DNA of 64,000 nt from an uncultured Bacteroides sp. (GTDB lineage Bacteria > Bacteroidota > Bacteroidia > Bacteroidales > Bacteroidaceae). Made by a program: the position numbers and the translations under genes. Under the pieces are notes generated by a model. That model was given only the letters and a program-made list of their open reading frames with translations. It was not told where the DNA came from and did not search any database. Below, one piece after another: positions 1-9,061 of this stretch (position 1 is its first letter; every line of letters starts with the position of its first letter). The stretch lies in assembly GCF_959029255.1 (NCBI RefSeq), contig NZ_CAUFUE010000003.1, positions 124,001 to 188,000 on the forward strand, given 5' to 3'.

Positions 1-1788
1 AAAATATTGGACGTGACGGACTATGTGAATGCACAATTAAAACAAGATCCCGATCCGAACGGTACCAACTACCTTTCTCCCAAATATCTGGGAACTGTAG
101 TCAAGCGCTTTGCCCAAGCAGAAAATATCGAAATGACTCCGGGTAAAAAACTGGAATTAAAAGCTTTTTATGGTGGAAACAAATACTACCTGTTTGTAAA
201 GACCACTTATAATGATATCCGCATGGTAGGTGCTCCCCCTTCCTCCATCGGCAAGTTTGGAGCCGATACTGACAACTGGATGTGGCCCCGCCATACCGGT
301 GATTTCTCCTTGTTCCGTATCTATGCTGACAAGAACGGGCAACCGGCAGCTTACAGCAAAGACAATGTACCGTTACAGGTAAAAAAACACCTCACCATCA
401 GCCTTGCCGGTTATCGTGAAGGAGATTTCACATTCATCATGGGATTTCCCGGACGCAACTGGCGGTACATGATCTCCGACGAAGTGGAAGAACGCATGCA
501 AACCACGAATTTCATGCGCCATCACGTGCGCGATGTACGCCAGAAGGCACTCATGGAGCAAATGTTGAAAGACGATGCCGTACGCATCCACTATGCCAGC
601 AAATACGCGTCTTCCGCCAATTATTGGAAAAATGCCATCGGCATGAACGAAGGTCTTGTACGCTTGAAAGTACTGGATACCAAACGTGCACAGCAGGAAC
701 AACTTCTTGCCCGTGGTCGTGAAAAAGGTGACAGTACTTATCAAAAGGCATTCGACCAAATACGCAACATCGTGAAACATCGCCGCAATGCTCTTTATCA
801 TCAGCAAGCCATCCAGGAAGCCCTGATTACCGGACTCGATTTTATGCGTATTCCTAATACGGCAACATTGATTGCCGCACTGAAAAGCAAAGATAAAACG
901 CGTATAAAAGCAGCCTCCGACAGCTTGCAGATAGAAGCCGACAAATACTTCGCATCCGTACCTTTCCCCGAAGTGGAACGGATAGTAGGTAAGAAAATGT
1001 TGCAGACTTATATGAAATACATTCCCGCAGAACAACGAATCGCCATCTTCCAGATTATCGACAAGCGTTTCAAGGGAAACAGTGATGCTTTCATAGATGC
1101 CTGCTTTGACTATTCCATATTCGGCAGCAAAGAGAATTTCGCCAAATTCATCCGCAAACCCAGCCTGTACAAGATTGCCAATGATTGGATGACTTTGTTC
1201 AAGTTCTCCATCACCGACGGGTTGCTACAGACCACTATCGCTATGATGGATGCCAACCGGAACTATAACGCCGCCCACAAAGTATGGGTAAAAGGTATGA
1301 TGGATATGAAACAGGACGCAGGTATTCCCATCTATCCGGATGCCAACTCCACTCTGCGCCTGACATACGGAAGTGTATTGCCATACGCCCCTGCCGACGG
1401 TGTGGAATATGAGTATTATACCACTCTAAAGGGTGCCATGGAGAAGGAAGACCCTGATAACTGGGAATTTGTTGTCCCTGCCAAGCTGAAACAGTTGTAT
1501 CAGGCAAAAGACTTTGGACGCTATGCGATGCCCAACGGTGAAATGCCCGTATGCTTCATTGTGAATACAGATAATACAGGCGGTAACTCAGGAAGCCCGG
1601 TATTCAACGCGAAAGGCGAATTGATAGGTACCGGCTTCGACCGTAACTACGAAGGCCTGACGGGTGACATAGCATTCCGTCCGTCTTCACAGCGCGCAGC
1701 GTGTGTAGACATCCGGTATACTCTGTTCATTATAGATAAATACGCCGGAGCATCGCACATCATCAAGGAGTTAACAATAACAGAATAA
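1..1788 (+). CDS. S46 family dipeptidyl peptidase, DPP11-like (5' end outside window)
   Basis: The reading frame is open from the first base, so the N-terminus, including the signal peptide and the catalytic His, lies outside the window. This is a periplasmic serine exopeptidase that removes dipeptides from oligopeptides. The motif WMWPRHTGDF (Asp near codon 101) fits the catalytic Asp, and GGNSGSPVF (Ser at codon 530) is the chymotrypsin-like nucleophile. The family is about 720 residues long, so roughly 125 are missing. Eighteen residues after the nucleophile there is an Arg (GFDRNYEG), the position that in Porphyromonas gingivalis DPP11 gives Asp/Glu preference at P1, whereas DPP7 has Gly. 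I infer an acidic-specific DPP11-type enzyme. The family call is firm and the specificity is likely. Confidence 0.9.
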   Translation, partial: KILDVTDYVNAQLKQDPDPNGTNYLSPKYLGTVVKRFAQAENIEMTPGKKLELKAFYGGNKYYLFVKTTYNDIRMVGAPPSSIGKFGADTDNWMWPRHTGDFSLFRIYADKNGQPAAYSKDNVPLQVKKHLTISLAGYREGDFTFIMGFPGRNWRYMISDEVEERMQTTNFMRHHVRDVRQKALMEQMLKDDAVRIHYASKYASSANYWKNAIGMNEGLVRLKVLDTKRAQQEQLLARGREKGDSTYQKAFDQIRNIVKHRRNALYHQQAIQEALITGLDFMRIPNTATLIAALKSKDKTRIKAASDSLQIEADKYFASVPFPEVERIVGKKMLQTYMKYIPAEQRIAIFQIIDKRFKGNSDAFIDACFDYSIFGSKENFAKFIRKPSLYKIANDWMTLFKFSITDGLLQTTIAMMDANRNYNAAHKVWVKGMMDMKQDAGIPIYPDANSTLRLTYGSVLPYAPADGVEYEYYTTLKGAMEKEDPDNWEFVVPAKLKQLYQAKDFGRYAMPNGEMPVCFIVNTDNTGGNSGSPVFNAKGELIGTGFDRNYEGLTGDIAFRPSSQRAACVDIRYTLFIIDKYAGASHIIKELTITE

Positions 1789-1856
1789 AAGAAGGTGAAC
1801 AAAAACGGACTGTTTTTTGTTATGTATTATGCACATTAAAAAGAAAGGAAAATAAT

Positions 1857-2153
1857 ATGGAAAAATTTGAAGAATTAATACAGTCAGAAAAGCCCGTTTT
1901 GGTAGATTTCTTTGCTACATGGTGTGGACCTTGTAAAGCTATGCACCCTGTACTTGAAGAGTTGAAAGAAGAAGTTGGCGATACCGCCCGCATCACTAAG
2001 ATTGATGTCGATAAACATGAAGAGCTTGCCGCCCAATACCGCATACAAGCCGTGCCTACGTTTATTGTATTCAAGAAAGGTGAAGCCGTATGGCGTCATT
2101 CAGGTGTAATCAGCGGTAAAGACCTGAAAGCTGTTATTGAACAAAATTCATAA
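1857..2153 (+). CDS. trxA: Thioredoxin
   Basis: A 98-residue cytosolic thioredoxin that reduces protein disulfides. The active site is WCGPCK near residue 21-26 and the cis-Pro loop is AVPTF near residue 68, as in canonical thioredoxins; there is no signal peptide. A purine-rich AAAGGAAAATAAT lies just before the ATG. The next gene, another thioredoxin-fold protein carrying a lipoprotein signal, starts 10 bases after the stop. The two are probably co-transcribed and form a cytosolic/periplasmic pair. Confidence 0.95.
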   Translation: MEKFEELIQSEKPVLVDFFATWCGPCKAMHPVLEELKEEVGDTARITKIDVDKHEELAAQYRIQAVPTFIVFKKGEAVWRHSGVISGKDLKAVIEQNS

Positions 2154-2162
2154 TTGAACGAA

Positions 2163-2630
2163 ATGAAGAAATTTATAGCTATAGCCGCTCTCATCTTTAC
2201 AAGCGTATTGACCTACGCTTGTACGGATGGAGCCAAGCAAAACCAAACGGAAAAGAAAGAAGCTCAAAGTGGAGACGTAGTCGTAATGAATAAGGATATG
2301 TTCATCAAGGATGTATTCGATTACGAGAAATCCAAAGAGTGGAAATACAAAGGTGACAAACCGGCTATCATTGACTTGTATGCCGACTGGTGCGGTCCTT
2401 GCCGTATGACTGCTCCTATCATGAAAGAATTGGCTAAAGAATATGCCGGTAAAATCGTCATTTATAAAGTCAATGTTGATAAGGAAAAAGAATTGGCTGC
2501 TTTGTTCAATGCTACAAGTATTCCTCTTTTCGTGTTTATTCCGATGAAAGGCGAGCCTCAACTGTTCCGTGGAGCAGCTGATAAGGCTACTTATCAGAAA
2601 GCAATCGATGAGTTTTTGTTGAAACAGTAA
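2163..2630 (+). CDS. Thioredoxin-fold lipoprotein
   Basis: A secreted thioredoxin-like protein. I place the start at the ATG at 2163 because it begins a clean lipoprotein signal (MKKFIAIAALIF then lipobox TYAC); an in-frame TTG three codons upstream is a poorer choice. The active site is DWCGPCRM near residue 75, and a cis-Pro is present (TSIPLFVF). It is expected to be membrane-anchored and to act in periplasmic disulfide reduction. It directly follows trxA. Its specific partner cannot be told from sequence. Confidence 0.88.
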   Translation: MKKFIAIAALIFTSVLTYACTDGAKQNQTEKKEAQSGDVVVMNKDMFIKDVFDYEKSKEWKYKGDKPAIIDLYADWCGPCRMTAPIMKELAKEYAGKIVIYKVNVDKEKELAALFNATSIPLFVFIPMKGEPQLFRGAADKATYQKAIDEFLLKQ

Positions 2631-2646
2631 TTGCTGTCAACAAGAA

Positions 2647-2720
2647 GTAAACTAAATAGGTCGCAATAAATTAACATCGTATATTTGCGAAGTTAATTTA
2701 TTGCGACCTACTTTGTTTAC
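2647..2720. terminator. Long inverted repeat between convergent genes
   Basis: A perfect 19-bp inverted repeat (TAGGTCGCAATAAATTAAC at 2657-2675 and its complement at 2692-2710) with a 16-base loop. Further partial pairing extends outwards to about 2647 and 2720. It sits between the stops of the plus-strand thioredoxin gene and the minus-strand PHP gene, so a bidirectional terminator is the simplest reading. There is no long T-run on either side, so the mechanism is uncertain. The loop holds TATATTTG, which resembles a Bacteroides -7 box, but no gene follows it. Confidence 0.6.
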
Positions 2721-2752
2721 TTGATTCAGACAGAAGTGTTAACTTCTTATTT

Positions 2753-3589
2753 TCATTCAATGTACATCTCTTTCCACAAACCTCCATACAATTCCATCAC
2801 GGTTTTGTAACCAGCCTTCTTCAACGCCTGTAATGCTTCGGGACGTCCGTTATTAATCCGTTCAGGATAGTGCGAATCGCTATTCACCTGTACACGAATA
2901 CCCAAATCATGCAAGTATGAGAAATAACGTTCATTGGGATAGAACGTGCCTAAATCATGATAGGATTTGGTATTGATTTCAACCTGATAACCGCAACGGG
3001 CTATCGCCGCAAAATACTCTTTGACAAGCGCATCATACCACGGTTCATCCAACAAACCGGGACGATAACAGGCGGCATTGTAATGCATCTTGTCTGCATG
3101 TCCCACGATATCAAAGCCACCTAATTCCAACATTCTCATCAGTCGGGCATAGTATAAACGAACAACCCGTTCCAGATTTCCACCAAAGTGCTCATCTACG
3201 ATTTTACGGAATATTTCTGCCGGTACATCGACATCCACCACTTCTTCTTTATCATTATATAACAGATGTACGGAACCGATACGATAATCGAGCGGCAATT
3301 CACGAAAACGAACTATGGAAGGATTACTTTTTTCATTCAGATAATCAATCTCCAAACCGATATACAATTCTATTTGTCCGGCATATTTGGTCTTCAGGCG
3401 ACGAAACTCTGCCAGATAATCATCCATGCAATCCCACTCCATGGTCCATGCCGTGGGAAAAGGCAACGGGGCATGAGAAGAGAAACCATACGAGGTAAAC
3501 CCCTCACTCAAGGCAAAACGAACAAAGTCCTCCATACCGGCACGTCCGTCGCAATACAAACTATGGCTATGATAATTCGTCAGATTCAT
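2753..3589 (-). CDS. PHP-domain histidinol-phosphatase family protein
   Basis: A 278-residue PHP-superfamily metal phosphoesterase. The N-terminal NYHSHSLYCDG motif (His7, His9, Asp14), SSHAPLPF, GHADKMHYN and NSDSHYPE are the expected metal-binding His/Asp positions of the HisJ/HisK-type histidinol-phosphate phosphatases. It lies 17 bases after the ABC-F gene on the same strand, far from the his operon at 41-45 kb, which carries its own HAD-type phosphatase domain in HisB. It may be a second histidinol phosphatase or a related phosphoesterase; the exact substrate is not proven. Confidence 0.82.
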   Translation of the reverse strand: MNLTNYHSHSLYCDGRAGMEDFVRFALSEGFTSYGFSSHAPLPFPTAWTMEWDCMDDYLAEFRRLKTKYAGQIELYIGLEIDYLNEKSNPSIVRFRELPLDYRIGSVHLLYNDKEEVVDVDVPAEIFRKIVDEHFGGNLERVVRLYYARLMRMLELGGFDIVGHADKMHYNAACYRPGLLDEPWYDALVKEYFAAIARCGYQVEINTKSYHDLGTFYPNERYFSYLHDLGIRVQVNSDSHYPERINNGRPEALQALKKAGYKTVMELYGGLWKEMYIE

Positions 3590-3606
3590 CTTTTCTATTT
3601 ATAAAT

Positions 3607-5487
3607 CTATCCTTCTATTTCACTAAGTTCGAGCCAACGCAATGTCTTCTCATCAATTAAATCAGCCAGTTCAGGCAAGCGTTTGGACTTCTCCGTAAGT
3701 TCATCAACAGAGAGAGTGCCGCTACACAAGGCTTCTTCGATAGATTTCTTTTCTTCTTCCAACGTAGCTATTTCCTGTTCGAGCTGTTCAAACTCACGTT
3801 TCTCTTTAAAAGACATACGACGTTTTTCATTCAAACGCACTTTAGCCGTTTTGTCTTCCTGGGATTTAACACCCTCTTTCTCCTTTTCCTGATGCGCCTT
3901 GGCGTCTTTCCAGTCACGATACTGCGTGTAGTTACCGGGAAAATCACGAATATCCGCCTGACCGTTGAATACCAGCAAATGATCTACCACCTTATCCATG
4001 AAGTAACGATCGTGACTCACTACGATGACACATCCTTTAAAGTTCTGCAAATATTCTTCCAGTACATTCAGCGTAACGATATCAAGGTCGTTGGTTGGCT
4101 CATCCAATACAAGGAAATTTGGATTTCGCATCAATACTGTGCAAAGATATAGACGACGACGTTCACCACCACTCAACTTATAAACATAGCTATGCTGTGT
4201 CTCGGGCGTAAACAGGAAATGTTGCAGAAACTGTGATGCGGTCAATTTCTTTCCGTTACCCAGTTCGATGACTTCGGCAATATCCTGCACTACATCAATC
4301 ACTTTCATCTGTTCGTCAAACAGCAACCCGTCCTGAGAATAATAACCGAAACGCACCGTTTCACCTATATCCAGCGTACCACTGTCCGCCTTCTCCTCTC
4401 CCATCAATATTTTAATGAAAGTAGATTTTCCCGTTCCATTGTTTCCTACAATACCCATCTTTTCGTAACGGGCAAAGATGTAAGAAAAATCCTCCAATAT
4501 CTTCAAGTCTCCAAATGCCTTATACAGATTGTCTGCATCAAAAATCTTACTACCGATGTAGGATGCTTTGACGTCCAACTTCACATTATCATTATTGAAA
4601 CGTTGTTTGGCTACTTTCTCCAATTCATAGAAAGCATCCTCCCGGTAACGGGCTTTATGACCGCGAGCCTGGGGCATACGCCTCATCCATTCCAATTCGG
4701 TACGATAGAGATTGTTGGCACGTTCCACTTCTACAGTCTTAGCTTCTATACGCTCTTGGCGTTTCTCCAGATAATAACTGTAATTGCCTTTGTATTGATA
4801 AATCTGACGATTGTCTATTTCGACAATTTCAGAACAGACACGATCCAGGAAATAACGGTCGTGCGTCACCATCAGAAGGCTGAGATTATTGCGCCGCAAA
4901 TATTCTTCCAACCATTCCGTCATATCAAGGTCAAGGTGGTTGGTAGGTTCATCCAGTATCAGCAAATCGGGTTCTGTGATAAGTGTATTGGCAAGCGCCA
5001 CACGCTTTAACTGACCGCCGGACAATTGTTTTACCTGCTGATTGAAATCACGGATCTTTAATTGTGAAAGGATTTGTTTCGCCTTCTGCTCGTACTCCCA
5101 CGCTTTTTCATGGTCCATACGAACTAATATCTCATCCAGTCCGGGATGTCCTTCGGTCTCCATGCAGCGTTCGTACTCCTTAATCAGTTCAACAGTACTA
5201 TTGCCATGATGAAAACAGGCTTCAAGCACAGTTAACTCTTCAGGATACTGCGGATCTTGTTCCAAATAACCTATCCGCAAATCACGCCGGAAAGAAATAG
5301 TACCGTTATCATATCCTTCCTTACCGGAGAGAATATTCAGCAAAGTAGTTTTCCCACTGCCGTTCTTGGCTATCAGACCGATGCGCTGCCCTTCTGACAA
5401 ACCAAAAGATATATTTTCGAATAAAACCAGGTCACCAAATGACTTAGTCAAGTTTTCTACCTGAAGAATTGAATTTACAGCTGCCAA
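3607..5487 (-). CDS. ABC-F family ATPase (Uup-like)
   Basis: A soluble protein with two ABC ATPase domains and no membrane segments. The first domain has Walker A GLIAKNGSGKTTLL, signature LSGGQLKR and Walker B LLILDEPTNHLD; the second has GIVGNNGTGKSTF, LSGGERRR and LVLDEPTNDLD. A charged coiled coil fills about residues 555-626, as in Uup, and total length (626) fits that subfamily. ABC-F proteins act on ribosomes or nucleic acids rather than in transport. No ATG lies near the N-terminus, so translation probably starts at the TTG at 5485-5487 just before AAVNSILQVENL. It follows the DUF3805-like gene by 41 bases. Confidence 0.9.
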   Translation of the reverse strand: MAAVNSILQVENLTKSFGDLVLFENISFGLSEGQRIGLIAKNGSGKTTLLNILSGKEGYDNGTISFRRDLRIGYLEQDPQYPEELTVLEACFHHGNSTVELIKEYERCMETEGHPGLDEILVRMDHEKAWEYEQKAKQILSQLKIRDFNQQVKQLSGGQLKRVALANTLITEPDLLILDEPTNHLDLDMTEWLEEYLRRNNLSLLMVTHDRYFLDRVCSEIVEIDNRQIYQYKGNYSYYLEKRQERIEAKTVEVERANNLYRTELEWMRRMPQARGHKARYREDAFYELEKVAKQRFNNDNVKLDVKASYIGSKIFDADNLYKAFGDLKILEDFSYIFARYEKMGIVGNNGTGKSTFIKILMGEEKADSGTLDIGETVRFGYYSQDGLLFDEQMKVIDVVQDIAEVIELGNGKKLTASQFLQHFLFTPETQHSYVYKLSGGERRRLYLCTVLMRNPNFLVLDEPTNDLDIVTLNVLEEYLQNFKGCVIVVSHDRYFMDKVVDHLLVFNGQADIRDFPGNYTQYRDWKDAKAHQEKEKEGVKSQEDKTAKVRLNEKRRMSFKEKREFEQLEQEIATLEEEKKSIEEALCSGTLSVDELTEKSKRLPELADLIDEKTLRWLELSEIEG

Positions 5488-5528
5488 ATTAATTGAAAAT
5501 TGAAAGTTTATAATTGATAATTAATTGG

Positions 5529-6338
5529 TTAAGAGAAAAGGTTTTGGTAGGTTTCCGCCAAGTTACAAGGTTCTCCGGCTTTTACTTTACTCCACACTAA
5601 TTTCATGGGATCTATCAAAGCACCGGTAGCAACATTCAAAAGCACAGGCACTTCCCGATTACCATCAACCAACGTACGCCACTCCATCCCGTCTACCTCA
5701 TTGGTCAAAATAACGCAAAGGGTGATACCTATTGCCAACCATGCCTCTTTCTTTTTAGCTCCGATACTGCCGCTATCAATGATTTGCTGCATGTTGGTGA
5801 TATCCTCCTCCTGTCCCTGGAAATCTTTTTTCAATTGCTCTTTAACTGTAGTGTTTACCCACTCGTAAGCTTCATTAATCTGATATATTTCAGAAAGGCG
5901 CACGGGAATTATCTCTGCCGGATATTTCCGGTTTTCCTTACGTACCTCCAGGGTGGCAATTATTTTTTCCGCTTCAGCTACCGATTCTCCCTTTGAAACA
6001 GTGAACGAACACTCAAAAGCAACATCATCGATACCTGCAACCCACAGATGAGACGTATAATATACGCCCTCTTCTTCGAACATTTCTTTACTATATGCGC
6101 AGTCCAGCCCACCCACCTTGACAAGGGTAGCCGAAGGATTTTCTTTCAATTCCTGCCGAACCGCCTCCTTACCGTATGTGGCACCGCCTTTATATGCCGA
6201 GATACGGAAGTTGCCGGTCCACTCATTAGGATTATAAAACAGGAAGGAGCCTTCCCCATCTTCAAATTCGTTCCAATCAACCGGATATATCATGGAAAAC
6301 CATGTTCCCGGAGAAATAAATTTCTTGCCTTGTTCCAT
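5529..6338 (-). CDS. DUF3805/DUF3806-like protein
   Basis: A soluble protein of about 269 residues with no signal peptide. The N-terminal half (KFISPGTWFSMIYP, then DWNEFEDGEGSFLFY) and the C-terminal half resemble the paired DUF3805 and DUF3806 domains of Bacteroides proteins. Function is unknown. The frame is open upstream to 6464, but a good promoter lies at 6387-6418 inside that extension, so I start at the ATG at 6336-6338 (MEQGKKFISPG). It is first in a likely operon with the ABC-F and PHP genes. Confidence 0.7.
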   Translation of the reverse strand: MEQGKKFISPGTWFSMIYPVDWNEFEDGEGSFLFYNPNEWTGNFRISAYKGGATYGKEAVRQELKENPSATLVKVGGLDCAYSKEMFEEEGVYYTSHLWVAGIDDVAFECSFTVSKGESVAEAEKIIATLEVRKENRKYPAEIIPVRLSEIYQINEAYEWVNTTVKEQLKKDFQGQEEDITNMQQIIDSGSIGAKKKEAWLAIGITLCVILTNEVDGMEWRTLVDGNREVPVLLNVATGALIDPMKLVWSKVKAGEPCNLAETYQNLFS

Positions 6339-6386
6339 ACTTAATTGTCTAATATTCGCAAAGAAGCATATCTTCACTATTTCTTG

Positions 6387-6418
6387 CAAAAGTAACATTA
6401 CCACCGTTGATATGCAAA
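6387..6418 (-). promoter_or_regulatory. Bacteroides-type promoter for the DUF3805-like gene
   Basis: On the minus strand, TTTG (6415-6418) is followed after 20 bases by TACTTTTG (6387-6394), a full match to the Bacteroides consensus TTTG-N19-21-TAnnTTTG. Transcription would start about 45 bases before the ATG at 6338, which fixes the start choice for that gene. Confidence 0.75.
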
Positions 6419-6428
6419 CAATCGGAAC

Positions 6429-6463
6429 AAAAAACAGCCGATTCTCACGAACCGGCTGTTTCA
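6429..6463 (-). terminator. Rho-independent terminator
   Basis: Read on the minus strand, AAACAGCCG pairs with CGGCTGTTT around an 11-base loop and is followed by a T-run (TTTTTTG). It ends a leftward transcript just before the promoter of the DUF3805-like gene. The nearest annotated leftward gene stops at 6914, so the transcript would carry about 450 untranslated bases unless an unseen gene lies between. Confidence 0.7.
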
Positions 6464-6477
6464 ATCATCATCTATGA

Positions 6478-6913
6478 ATGAAGACTGTTTAGGTCTCCAA
6501 TATTTTAATTATATTTTATAATCTCAAATTCGAGTACAAAGATAATCAATGAAATAATATACACACATCATTTTAAGATATTTAAAATAACATTCTCTTA
6601 ACTAAAGATGTCGAATATTTAAAACATCTCAAACCTCAAGTTTTCATCGGAAAAAGTAGCGTATTCTTAAATTCACCCCCACATTTTAAGAATTATATTT
6701 CAAACGTCGTTTGAGTACAAAAGCAAGTATATTATAATTTATATATCAATTATAAAGGCACCAAGATTTCTAAATAAATTCACATGTTGGCAAACAAATC
6801 CAAACAACAGAGGTTATGAAAGAAATGATTGCCTATCAATAGTGTCACTTGCATTGTTTGGGATGTCTGCGTCATATTCAGCTATAGCTGCTGATATTGA
6901 AACTGAATATTTT
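6478..6913. other. AT-rich gap with a possible signal-peptide remnant
   Basis: No intact gene was found. The plus strand at about 6815-6900 has ATGAAAGAAATG and then, in a shifted frame, a hydrophobic signal-like stretch SIVSLALFGMSASYSAIAA. This could be the broken start of a secreted protein. The rest is low-complexity AT-rich DNA. Confidence 0.4.
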
Positions 6914-8113
6914 TTATTTCCCTATCGGTTGTATCTTTCTTCGGACATCTTTTGATATCTCCAAAAACATATAATTCAGTTTACCGGAGTGAATACCCTC
7001 CTCATTCTGCTTATACTTATTATTGGCGTACTCCTTGGATTTATCAAAAGTGATACGTGACATTTGATTCTGGGATTTTCCAACCATTGTAGAATCCAAT
7101 TGTTCATCCGGGAAAAAATCATCCAAATCAACATCACCAATCATAGTTGTCTCAAGAAAATTCATGTCTTTATGATTAGAGTCAGTATAATACCCTACAA
7201 ACATGTGTCCGGGAGTACGCACCAATATCGGCTCGATGTTGATGGCGCGAAGCAACGAAGCAAACAATACACTACCATCCACACAGTTTATCTGCGAAGA
7301 CTGCAATGCATCATCAAACGTACGGACACGTTGTGAGAAAACCACATTACTAGACAGACTTGTATTCGACACCGAACTGTAACGGAACTTACGTTTCTGC
7401 AATATATTCCATAAAGCATACACCTGTTTATCCACTACTCCGGCTCCACCCTGATAACCCAAAAACCGATTTACGATACGAGTATCCAACGCCTCACGCA
7501 GTAATTGGTCTATCATCGGATTTTCCTCATTGACGTATGCGGCAAAGAAAATGCCGGTATCATGAAATTTTGTACCATTCGTTACATATCCCAACAAGCA
7601 CTCATTAATACTACGTACAGAAAATGTACGTACACGCTGTCCAAGCTCTTTTCCATTCATTTCTACCGTGACAGCCACACTGATAGGTTCAGCCTGATTA
7701 TTATTTTTCAGCGCCTCATAATTCCAGATAATATCAGGATATATGATATATTCCGTCCTCGGTTTTTCCAATACAAACTCTGATACGGAACGAGAGAAGA
7801 AGGGAGTTTCCGCAACCTCCACCCTTACCTTACTATAAGCCTTTCCCGAACGTATCCTGACAGCAATGCAAGATTTAGGATTTCCCACATACATCGAATC
7901 AACCGGTACAATGACTTGCGCATCCGTAGTAGCTACCGACAAGATACTCGAAGGAAAAATATTTCCTCCCAATTCATCCGCTATCTCAAAACCGGAACGA
8001 AACGGAGCTACATTCAACCAAATAGAGCCAATCACCACTATCGCCAACACAGCTATCACTATCGGTAGGCGCCATTTATGAGGCCCTTTATGCATATTTA
8101 TCAGATTCTTCAT
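6914..8113 (-). CDS. Membrane-anchored transglutaminase-like protein
   Basis: A 399-residue protein with one N-terminal membrane segment (residues 17-35, LPIVIAVLAIVVIGSIWL) and a large outer or periplasmic part. The C-terminal half carries a transglutaminase/papain-like core: NCVDGSVLFASLLRA (Cys), RTPGHMFVGYY (His) and NFLETT (acidic residue). Such domains are proteases or amide-forming enzymes; substrate unknown. The N-terminal half has no recognised domain. A TATCTTTG -7 box lies at 8135-8142 upstream. It is divergent from the two-component pair. Confidence 0.75.
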   Translation of the reverse strand: MKNLINMHKGPHKWRLPIVIAVLAIVVIGSIWLNVAPFRSGFEIADELGGNIFPSSILSVATTDAQVIVPVDSMYVGNPKSCIAVRIRSGKAYSKVRVEVAETPFFSRSVSEFVLEKPRTEYIIYPDIIWNYEALKNNNQAEPISVAVTVEMNGKELGQRVRTFSVRSINECLLGYVTNGTKFHDTGIFFAAYVNEENPMIDQLLREALDTRIVNRFLGYQGGAGVVDKQVYALWNILQKRKFRYSSVSNTSLSSNVVFSQRVRTFDDALQSSQINCVDGSVLFASLLRAINIEPILVRTPGHMFVGYYTDSNHKDMNFLETTMIGDVDLDDFFPDEQLDSTMVGKSQNQMSRITFDKSKEYANNKYKQNEEGIHSGKLNYMFLEISKDVRRKIQPIGK

Positions 8114-8294
8114 ACGACTTCCCTATTTTTCATACAAAGATATAACATTTTATTTCATGTTTTTCCTATACCACCATCGAATATACCTCTATACAAACAA
8201 TACGCTGTATCTTTATGGAAATACCTGTTTCATTTTATAAATGTAATGATTATGTAACACTTGTTTCATTTCCCCGTAACAAAATTGCCGCACT

Positions 8295-8327
8295 TTTGTC
8301 GAAGAAAAGAAATAAAGTTTAACTTTG
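8295..8327 (+). promoter_or_regulatory. Promoter for the two-component operon
   Basis: TTTG (8295-8298), 21 bases, then TAACTTTG (8320-8327) match the Bacteroides housekeeping promoter. It lies about 45 bases before the response-regulator ATG. Confidence 0.75.
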
Positions 8328-8371
8328 TGATAGGAAACTGTCAGTTCTAGTCACATATAAATAAAAATGCA

Positions 8372-9061
8372 ATGAACGAATACCGGATTTTAGTAGTGGA
8401 CGATGAGGAAGATTTATGCGAAATCTTAAAGTTCAACCTGGAGAACGAAGGTTATGAAGTAGATACGGCAAATTCTGCCGAAGAAGCTTTGAAGATGGAT
8501 ATCAGTGGCTATAACCTTTTATTACTGGATGTAATGATGGGGGAAATTTCCGGATTCAAAATGGCAAGTATGCTGAAAAAGGATAAAAAGACCGCTAAAG
8601 TCCCCATCATATTTATCACGGCCAAAGATACTGAAAACGATACGGTGACGGGGTTTAACCTGGGGGCGGATGATTATATATCCAAACCATTCTCACTGCG
8701 TGAAGTGGCTGCGCGTGTCAAAGCGGTATTACGTCGTACACAACAAGAAGAAACGGAACACGTACCGGAACAGATTGTTTACCAGACACTGGTATTGGAC
8801 ATTATCAAGAAGAAAGTAAGCATAGACGGAGAAGAAGTGCCGCTCACCAAGAAAGAGTTCGAAATACTACTCCTTCTGCTGCAAAACAAAGGACGTGTAT
8901 TCTCACGCGAGGACATATTGAGCCGCATCTGGAGTGACGAAGTATATGTGCTGGATCGCACTATCGACGTCAACATCACCCGCTTGCGCAAAAAAATCGG
9001 TATTTATGGTAAATGTATTGTAACTCGTCTAGGATATGGATATTGCTTCGAAGCCGAATAA
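8372..9061 (+). CDS. OmpR/PhoB-family response regulator
   Basis: A 229-residue DNA-binding response regulator. The receiver domain (1-120) has the acidic pair Asp10-Asp11, the phospho-acceptor Asp53 (LLLLDVMM) and the conserved Lys of SKPFS; a winged-helix domain (about 130-228, VPLTKKEFEILLLL, then TRLGYGYCFE) binds DNA. The downstream kinase gene overlaps its end by 26 bases, so translation is coupled. From memory the sequence is not the Bacteroides RprY regulator, so I give no symbol. Target genes are unknown. Confidence 0.92.
   Translation: MNEYRILVVDDEEDLCEILKFNLENEGYEVDTANSAEEALKMDISGYNLLLLDVMMGEISGFKMASMLKKDKKTAKVPIIFITAKDTENDTVTGFNLGADDYISKPFSLREVAARVKAVLRRTQQEETEHVPEQIVYQTLVLDIIKKKVSIDGEEVPLTKKEFEILLLLLQNKGRVFSREDILSRIWSDEVYVLDRTIDVNITRLRKKIGIYGKCIVTRLGYGYCFEAE

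Noticed and set aside
8372..9061. RprY regulator
   Set aside because: The receiver sequence differs from the RprY sequence I remember, and the partner kinase is longer than RprX.
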